Source of the DNA: Halogeometricum pallidum JCM 14848
GTDB taxonomy: Archaea > Halobacteriota > Halobacteria > Halobacteriales > Haloferacaceae
Reading direction: 5' to 3'
DNA: 64,000 nt
Assembly: GCF_000337095.1 (NCBI RefSeq)
Contig: NZ_AOIV01000041.1
Location: 252,861 to 316,860 of the forward strand
Program-made: the position numbers and the translations under genes
Shown: piece after piece, positions 59,212-64,000 of the stretch
Layout: each line of letters opens with the position of its first letter
How positions within the stretch are numbered: position 1 is the stretch's first letter
Notes under the pieces: generated by a model
Told to the model about the DNA's origin: nothing
Database searches by the model: none
Seen by the model: the letters and a program-made list of their open reading frames with translations, nothing else

Positions 59212-60642
59212 ATGAGTTCAGATCAAAACCACCTCAAAGAAACCGACACGGAAGCTCGCTTCGAGTTCAAGAAGGAGCAGAATTCGTCGTTCCAGGCTGA
59301 GAAAGGCCTGACCGAGGAGACGATTCGCGTCATCTCCGAGGACAAAGACGAACCCGAGTGGATGCTGAAGCGGCGCCTCCGCGCGCTGAAGCAATTCCAG
59401 AAGATGCCGATGCCGACCGACTGGCCCGGCCAGCCCGACCTCTCGGAGGTCGACGTCAACGAGATCGTCCCGTACATCCGACCCGACGTGGAGACGCGCG
59501 GGAGCGTCGACGACTGGACGGACCTGCCGGACGAGATCAAAGACACCTTCGACAAACTGGGCATCCCCGAGGCCGAGAAGAACGCGCTCTCGGGCGTCGG
59601 CGCCCAGTACGAGTCCGAGGTCGTCTACCAGAACATGCAGGAGCGCTGGCAGGACAAGGGCGTCGTCTTCATGAACATGGACCAGGCGGTCCAAGAGCAC
59701 GAAGACCTCGTCAAGGAGTACTTCATGACGAAGTGCGTCCCCCCGAGCGACAACAAGTTCGCCGCGCTTCACGGCGCCATCTGGTCGGGCGGGTCGTTCG
59801 TCTACGTCCCCGAGGACACGACGGTCGACATGCCCGTGCAGGCGTACTTCCGCATGAACTCGGAAGGCATGGGTCAGTTCGAGCACACGCTCATCATCGC
59901 CGAGGAGGGCTCCGAGGTCCACTACATCGAGGGCTGCTCGGCGCCGAAGTACTCGGCGTTCAACCTCCACTCCGGCGGCGTCGAAGTGTTCGTCGGCGAG
60001 GACGCCCACGTGCAGTACTCGACCGTGCAGAACTGGTCGAAGAACACGTACAATCTCAACACCAAGCGCGCCATCGTCGAGAAGAACGGCCGCATGGAGT
60101 GGATTTCCGGCTCCATGGGGTCGAAGGCGACGATGCTGTACCCCGCGACCATCCTGAAGGGCCGCGGCGCCTCCGACAACCACATCACCATCGCCTTCGC
60201 GGGCGAGGGCCAGAACATCGACACCGGCGCGAAGGTCTACCACAACGCGCCGGACACGAAGTCGACCATCGAGTCGAAGTCCATCTCGAAGGACGGCGGC
60301 CGGACGAACTACCGCGGCCTCGTCCACATCTCCGACGGCGCGCGCAACTCCTCGACCGCAGTGGAGTGTGACGCGCTGATGTTCGACAACGAGTCCACCT
60401 CGGACACGATGCCGTACATGGAGATCAACGAGTCCACCGTCGACGTGGCTCACGAGGCGACCGTGGGAAAAATCGGCGACGAGGACATCTTCTACCTCCA
60501 ATCGCGCGGCCTCGACGACGACGACGCCAAGCAGATGATCGTCTCGGGCTTCATCGAGCCCATCACGGAGGAACTGCCCATCGAGTACGCGGTCGAACTG
60601 AACCGCCTCGTCGAACTGGAGATGGAGGGTAGCCTCGGGTAA
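59212..60642 (+). CDS. sufB: SufB scaffold protein
   Basis: 476 residues. The right-handed beta-helix core shows 'FAALHGAIWSGGSFVYVPED', 'HTLIIAEEGSEVHYIEGCSAP' with the conserved Cys used for cluster assembly, 'TVQNWSKNTYNLNTKRA' and 'RTNYRGLVHISDGARNSST'. Near the end 'YLQSRGLDDDDAKQMIVSGF' is the family signature. It forms the SufBC2D complex with its neighbours. The start follows sufC by 36 bases and its stop is one base from sufD. Confidence 0.96.
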   Translation: MSSDQNHLKETDTEARFEFKKEQNSSFQAEKGLTEETIRVISEDKDEPEWMLKRRLRALKQFQKMPMPTDWPGQPDLSEVDVNEIVPYIRPDVETRGSVDDWTDLPDEIKDTFDKLGIPEAEKNALSGVGAQYESEVVYQNMQERWQDKGVVFMNMDQAVQEHEDLVKEYFMTKCVPPSDNKFAALHGAIWSGGSFVYVPEDTTVDMPVQAYFRMNSEGMGQFEHTLIIAEEGSEVHYIEGCSAPKYSAFNLHSGGVEVFVGEDAHVQYSTVQNWSKNTYNLNTKRAIVEKNGRMEWISGSMGSKATMLYPATILKGRGASDNHITIAFAGEGQNIDTGAKVYHNAPDTKSTIESKSISKDGGRTNYRGLVHISDGARNSSTAVECDALMFDNESTSDTMPYMEINESTVDVAHEATVGKIGDEDIFYLQSRGLDDDDAKQMIVSGFIEPITEELPIEYAVELNRLVELEMEGSLG

Positions 60643-60643
60643 T

Positions 60644-61852
60644 ATGAGTGCGCAGCTACCAGCCAGCCTCTCGGAGGAGACGGTCAGAGAGATATCCGAC
60701 GGGCGCGACGAGCCCGAGTGGCTCCTCGAGACCCGTCTGAACGCGCTCGAAGCGCTCGAAGAGGTCGACCTCCCGGACGTCATCCAGACGCCCGGTCGCC
60801 GCTGGACGGACCTCGAATCGCTCGACTACGAAGAGCTCGTCGACCCGCTGAACCAGTCCGACGAGACCGAACGCGTCACCGACGAGGGCGTCCACGTCCT
60901 CCCGTTCACCGACGCGTTCGAGGAGTTCGGCGACGTGCTCGAAGAGAACTTCGGGGCGACGCTCGACCCCGAGTCGAACTACCTCACCGCGCTGTCGACG
61001 GCGCTGTTCACGACGGGGACGTTCATCTACGTGCCCGAGGGCGTCGACGCCGAGGACGTGAAGGTCCGCGCGGAGATGAACTCGAAGTCGCTGTTCAGCC
61101 ACACGCTCGTCGTCACCGAGCAGTCCTCCTCCGTGACGATTCTCGAACGCATCGAGAGCGGTGCGGAGACCGAGGGCGACCGGTACTTCTCGAACCTCGT
61201 CGAAGTCGCGACGGGCGAGAACTCCTACGTCCAGTACGGTTCGCTGCAGAACCTCGACGACGACACGTACCACTACACGCTCAAGCGCGGCGACGCCGGC
61301 GTGTACGGTACCATCAACTGGATCGAGGGCAACATGGGCTCTCGGCTCACGCGCTCTGACGTCGAGACCGAACTCAACGGCGACTCCTCGGAGACGCAGA
61401 TCGTCGGCGCGTTCTTCGGCCACGAGGACCAGCACCTCGACCTCAACGCCCGCGTCTGGCACCAGGCCGAGAACACGACCGCCGACCTCGTGACCCGCGG
61501 CGTCCTCGACGACGAGGCGCGCTCGGTGTACGAGGGCGTCCAGGACGTCGGCCGCGACGCGTGGAACACCTCCTCGTACCAGCGGGAGAACACGCTGATG
61601 CTCTCCGATGAGTCCGAGGCGGACGCGTCGCCGAAGCTCATCATCCACAACCACGACACCGAGGCCTCCCACTCCGCGACGGTCGGTCAGGTCGACCAAG
61701 AGGACCTGTTCTACATGACCTCGCGGTCGGTGCCGGAGCGGCAGGCCCGCAACATGCTCGTGGAGGGCTTTTTCGTGCCCGTCCTCGACGAAATTGCGGT
61801 CGATGAGTTCCGAGAGGACCTCGAAGAACTCATCTCCGCGCGCCTGCGGTAG
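60644..61852 (+). CDS. sufD: SufD subunit of iron-sulfur cluster assembly
   Basis: 402 residues, paralogue of SufB. Similar blocks: 'YLTALSTALFTTGTFIYVPE', 'HTLVVTEQSSSVTILERIES', 'GSLQNLDDDTYHYTLKRG', 'HSATVGQVDQEDLFYMTSRS' and the C-terminal 'PERQARNMLVEGFFVPVLDEI'. It keeps the conserved His used with SufB Cys at cluster assembly ('HNHDTEASHSA'). The operon here is C-B-D only; no cysteine desulfurase (SufS) gene is in this window. Confidence 0.96.
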   Translation: MSAQLPASLSEETVREISDGRDEPEWLLETRLNALEALEEVDLPDVIQTPGRRWTDLESLDYEELVDPLNQSDETERVTDEGVHVLPFTDAFEEFGDVLEENFGATLDPESNYLTALSTALFTTGTFIYVPEGVDAEDVKVRAEMNSKSLFSHTLVVTEQSSSVTILERIESGAETEGDRYFSNLVEVATGENSYVQYGSLQNLDDDTYHYTLKRGDAGVYGTINWIEGNMGSRLTRSDVETELNGDSSETQIVGAFFGHEDQHLDLNARVWHQAENTTADLVTRGVLDDEARSVYEGVQDVGRDAWNTSSYQRENTLMLSDESEADASPKLIIHNHDTEASHSATVGQVDQEDLFYMTSRSVPERQARNMLVEGFFVPVLDEIAVDEFREDLEELISARLR

Positions 61853-61888
61853 GCGCGCTCTCTGCGTTCTCTGTGCGGACCTCTGCGA

Positions 61889-61903
61889 ATTTTTGTTTTC
61901 TCT
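61889..61903 (+). terminator. T-rich terminator after sufD
   Basis: TTTTTGTTTTCTCT-type run about 40 bases after the sufD stop, within the 120-base gap to the convergent amylase-family gene. It is the longest T-run of the region. Confidence 0.55.
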
Positions 61904-61972
61904 GTCCCTGCGGTGTTCCGACCCGACAGCGGCGGGGACGGCGATGACGACGCGGACCGGTTGAGACGGCCG

Positions 61973-63631
61973 TCAGGGTCGACCCAGCGGCACCCGCTCT
62001 CCCTTCCGGTCGCCGCGCACCCACGCGTAGTCGCAGGCGTCGAGCGAGAACGTGCACTGTCCGTCCTCGACGCGGTACTCGCCGGGGCCGACGACGCGGG
62101 TGCAGGCGTCCGCGGGCGGTTCGAACTCGACGGTGACCTCGCGGGACTCGTCGGCGGTGTTGTGCGCGGTGAGGAGGACGGTGCTGCCCTTCGTGAGGCG
62201 GTGGACCCACACCTCCTTCGGCGGCACGTCGAGCACCGTGAGGTCGCCCGTCCCGATTTCCGAGCAGAGGCGCCGGGCGTCCACGATGCGCTCGATGCGC
62301 CGGAGCAGGGAGTTCGGTTCGACCATCTGGTCGGCGACGTTGATCTCGTCGTAGCCGAACCCCCCCTCGCTCGTCGCGGGGTTGACGAGTTCGGCGGGGT
62401 CGGCCGTCGAGAATCCGCCGTTCGCGTTGTCGGACCACTGCATCGGCGTTCTGACGGCCTCGCGTTCGGGCAGCGAGAGGTTCGCACCCATTCCTATCTC
62501 GTCGCCCGCGAGCATGACGGGCGTCCCGGGCATCGAGAACATGAGGCTGTTGGCGAGGGCGATTCGGTCGTGGTCGCCGTCGTACAGGTCCGCGAGTCGG
62601 AGGCGGTGACCGCGGCCGAATATCCAGGAACTGCCGTCCTCGTCGCCGAAGAACTGCCGACCGTGGTCCATCGCCTCCCACGGCAGTTTCAGGAGGTTCC
62701 ACTCGTCGTGGTTGCGGAGGAAGTTCGCCCAGTGGCCCACGTGGGAGATGTCGGGGAGAACCTCCAAGGCGCGGTGGAGGGGCCAGGTGTCCTTCACGCC
62801 GACGCCGTAGACGAGGTGGGCGTTGAGGACGAAGTTGAACATCATATCGAAGGAGTCGCCGCCGCCGAAGTAGTACGCCAGTTCGTCCGGTTGGTCGTCG
62901 GCCTCGGCGAGGAGGACGGCGTCGTCCTTCTTCTCGTGCACCCGCGAGCGCATCCGCTTGAACAGGTCCATCGGGTCGGACAGTTTGGAGCCGTTGTGCC
63001 CCTTCGGCATCGTCATCGGGTGCGCGGCGTCGATGCGGAAGCCGTCGACGCCCAAATCGAGCCAGAACTCCAACACCTCGAATATCTCCTTCTGCACGGC
63101 GGGGTTCGCCACGTTGAGGTCGGGTTGGAAGTGGTAGAACTGGTGGTAGTAGTGTTTCTCTGCCACCTCGTCGTACGTCCAGACGCCGTCCTCGTAGTCG
63201 GGGAAGATGTTCCCGCGCTTCTGGGCGTTGTCGATGTCGCTGGTCCAGAGATAGTAGTCGTGGTACTTCGAGTAGGGGTCACGCCGCGCGCGCTTGAACC
63301 ACGGATGCTGGTCGGAGGTGTGGTTGAACACCATGTCGATGAGCACCCGGATGCCGCGTTCGTGCGCCCGTTCGAGGAGGTCCGCGAAGTCGCCCAGCGA
63401 CCCGAGTTTCGGGTCGACGGCGTAGTAATCGGAGACGTCGTAGCCGTTGTCCTGGATGGGACTGGGGTAGAACGGCCGAAGCCACAGACAGTCCACCCCC
63501 AGTTGCTCGATGTAGCCGAGGCGGTCGATGAGGCCCCGTAGGTCCCCCCAGCCGTCCCCGTCGGAGTCGTTGAACGTCTTCACGTCGATGGAGTAAATTA
63601 TCGCGTCGCGGTACCAGTCCGGATTCGCCAT
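61973..63631 (-). CDS. GH13 enzyme, trehalose-synthase / maltose glucosyltransferase-like
   Basis: 552 residues, (beta/alpha)8 barrel. It starts 'ANPDWYRDAIIYSIDVKTFN', then 'VDCLWLRPFYPSPIQDNGYD'. Catalytic residues: nucleophile Asp in 'VDGFRIDAAHPM', acid Glu in 'VLLAEADDQ', and Asp in 'FLRNHDEWNL'. This order and the aromatic-rich N-terminus match TreS-like proteins that interconvert maltose and trehalose, though oligo-glucosidase activity is possible. The length is right for TreS without a fused maltokinase. ATG 63629-63631 is chosen; the 15-codon extension upstream has no family resemblance. Confidence 0.88.
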   Translation of the reverse strand: MANPDWYRDAIIYSIDVKTFNDSDGDGWGDLRGLIDRLGYIEQLGVDCLWLRPFYPSPIQDNGYDVSDYYAVDPKLGSLGDFADLLERAHERGIRVLIDMVFNHTSDQHPWFKRARRDPYSKYHDYYLWTSDIDNAQKRGNIFPDYEDGVWTYDEVAEKHYYHQFYHFQPDLNVANPAVQKEIFEVLEFWLDLGVDGFRIDAAHPMTMPKGHNGSKLSDPMDLFKRMRSRVHEKKDDAVLLAEADDQPDELAYYFGGGDSFDMMFNFVLNAHLVYGVGVKDTWPLHRALEVLPDISHVGHWANFLRNHDEWNLLKLPWEAMDHGRQFFGDEDGSSWIFGRGHRLRLADLYDGDHDRIALANSLMFSMPGTPVMLAGDEIGMGANLSLPEREAVRTPMQWSDNANGGFSTADPAELVNPATSEGGFGYDEINVADQMVEPNSLLRRIERIVDARRLCSEIGTGDLTVLDVPPKEVWVHRLTKGSTVLLTAHNTADESREVTVEFEPPADACTRVVGPGEYRVEDGQCTFSLDACDYAWVRGDRKGERVPLGRP

Positions 63632-63760
63632 ACCGTCCCGTTCCAACGGGGGATACGTCACTTTTGCCGTAGTCACCGCCGCCGCCGCCCCGAATCGCGG
63701 CGCCGTTCAGCGGGAGGTCCGGAGACGGACGCGACCACCCCGCGACGACCGGAGGGAACC

Positions 63761-63767
63761 GCTTAAG
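63761..63767 (+). promoter_or_regulatory. TATA-like box before the second mini-ORF unit
   Basis: GCTTAAG, 25-31 bases before ATG 63792, so the transcript should begin at the mini-ORF's ATG. Confidence 0.45.
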
Positions 63768-63791
63768 TCGGTCACAACCCTGCGAACGTGT

Positions 63792-63833
63792 ATGAACGAC
63801 AGAGTATCGCACGCGCCCGAGGTGACCGTATGA
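63792..63833 (+). CDS. leaderless 13-residue mini-ORF (MNDRVSHAPEVTV)
   Basis: ATG 63792 lies at the predicted transcription start. Its stop TGA (63831-63833) overlaps the ATG of the next gene (ATGA). The layout repeats that at 36888: a leaderless short frame ending exactly on the main start codon. It may be a translational coupler, or the main gene may be misread in its start. Confidence 0.35.
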   Translation: MNDRVSHAPEVTV

Positions 63834-64000
63834 GCGTCGGCCGCCGCGTCACCTCAGACCACCAACTCGCCCGTCTCCTCCAGATCGGCATCGTCTTGGA
63901 GGAAGTGGTCGAGGCGCGGGCGCACCACCACTACCAGTCGCTCGCGGACGACGAGCGCGAATCCGACGAGGAGATAGAAGAACTGCTCGAACACGCCGTC
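63830..64000 (+). CDS. unknown helical protein, N-terminal part (partial)
   Basis: 57 residues visible from ATG 63830 to the window edge. The segment 'QLARLLQIGIVLEEVVEARA' is followed by 'HHHYQSLADDERESDEE' and 'IEELLEHAV', a helix pair with His and Glu clusters as in small ferritin-like or four-helix metal-binding proteins. The rest lies outside, so the family is not certain. Confidence 0.55.
   Translation, partial: MSVGRRVTSDHQLARLLQIGIVLEEVVEARAHHHYQSLADDERESDEEIEELLEHAV

Noticed and set aside
1-64000. tRNA, rRNA or CRISPR loci
   Set aside because: No T-loop-like GGTTCGAATCC box in a gene-free stretch, no rRNA-like block and no array of regularly spaced repeats was seen.

Overview
The window is chromosomal DNA of a halophilic archaeon (class Halobacteria, probably Haloferacales). 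The base composition is very G+C-rich, most proteins are strongly acidic, and long antisense shadow ORFs are common. Basal promoter signals are archaeal: a TATA-like box about 25-30 bases before many start codons, which implies leaderless transcripts. The information-processing genes are archaeal (PAN ATPase, Mre11-Rad50, a family B DNA polymerase, archaeal MetRS, sn-glycerol-1-phosphate dehydrogenase). About 62 protein genes are supported, plus several small ORFs of lower confidence. I saw no rRNA, tRNA, CRISPR array or transposase gene.

Layout. 0-16.5 kb: a partial restriction-endonuclease-like gene, a secreted or anchored surface protein, pyruvate kinase, methionyl-tRNA synthetase, a DedA-type membrane protein, an MfnA-type decarboxylase, PEP synthase, an anchored DnaJ protein, a wHTH regulator, a phosphoesterase and an FAD-dependent amine oxidase. 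The gluconeogenic gene ppsA has a perfect TACT-N7-GAGTA site (TrmB type) upstream of its promoter. 16.5-18 kb: an A+T-richer patch with one exported protein of likely foreign origin and a dispersed repeat. 18-24.8 kb: a threonine-synthase-like protein that lacks the PLP lysine, a DtxR-type regulator with a perfect operator palindrome and a co-transcribed GDT1-type exporter, a LysE exporter, egsA (archaeal lipid backbone), a DUF420 protein and a glycosyltransferase.

25-38 kb: a halocyanin, an M42 peptidase, an S9 peptidase, a GAF/PAS sensor, the methylmalonyl-CoA mutase B12 subunit with MeaB, an alpha/beta hydrolase, a thiolase with its DUF35 partner, an M28 peptidase and a degenerate NAD-kinase-like protein. 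37.8-43.3 kb: a respiratory cluster with split cytochrome b (b6-like plus subunit-IV-like), a second halocyanin and five small haloarchaeal membrane proteins, but no recognisable Rieske gene. 43.3-49.4 kb: endonuclease III, a stand-alone receiver, a large PAS/GAF histidine kinase, PAN and a small wHTH protein.

49.4-64 kb: mre11-rad50, small haloarchaeal proteins, polB1 (no intein, C-terminal PIP box), the sufCBD iron-sulfur assembly operon, a GH13 trehalose-synthase-like enzyme and the start of an unknown helical protein. Recurrent signals not tied to one gene are a two-hairpin dispersed repeat (at least four copies) and two genes preceded by a leaderless mini-ORF whose stop overlaps the main start codon.
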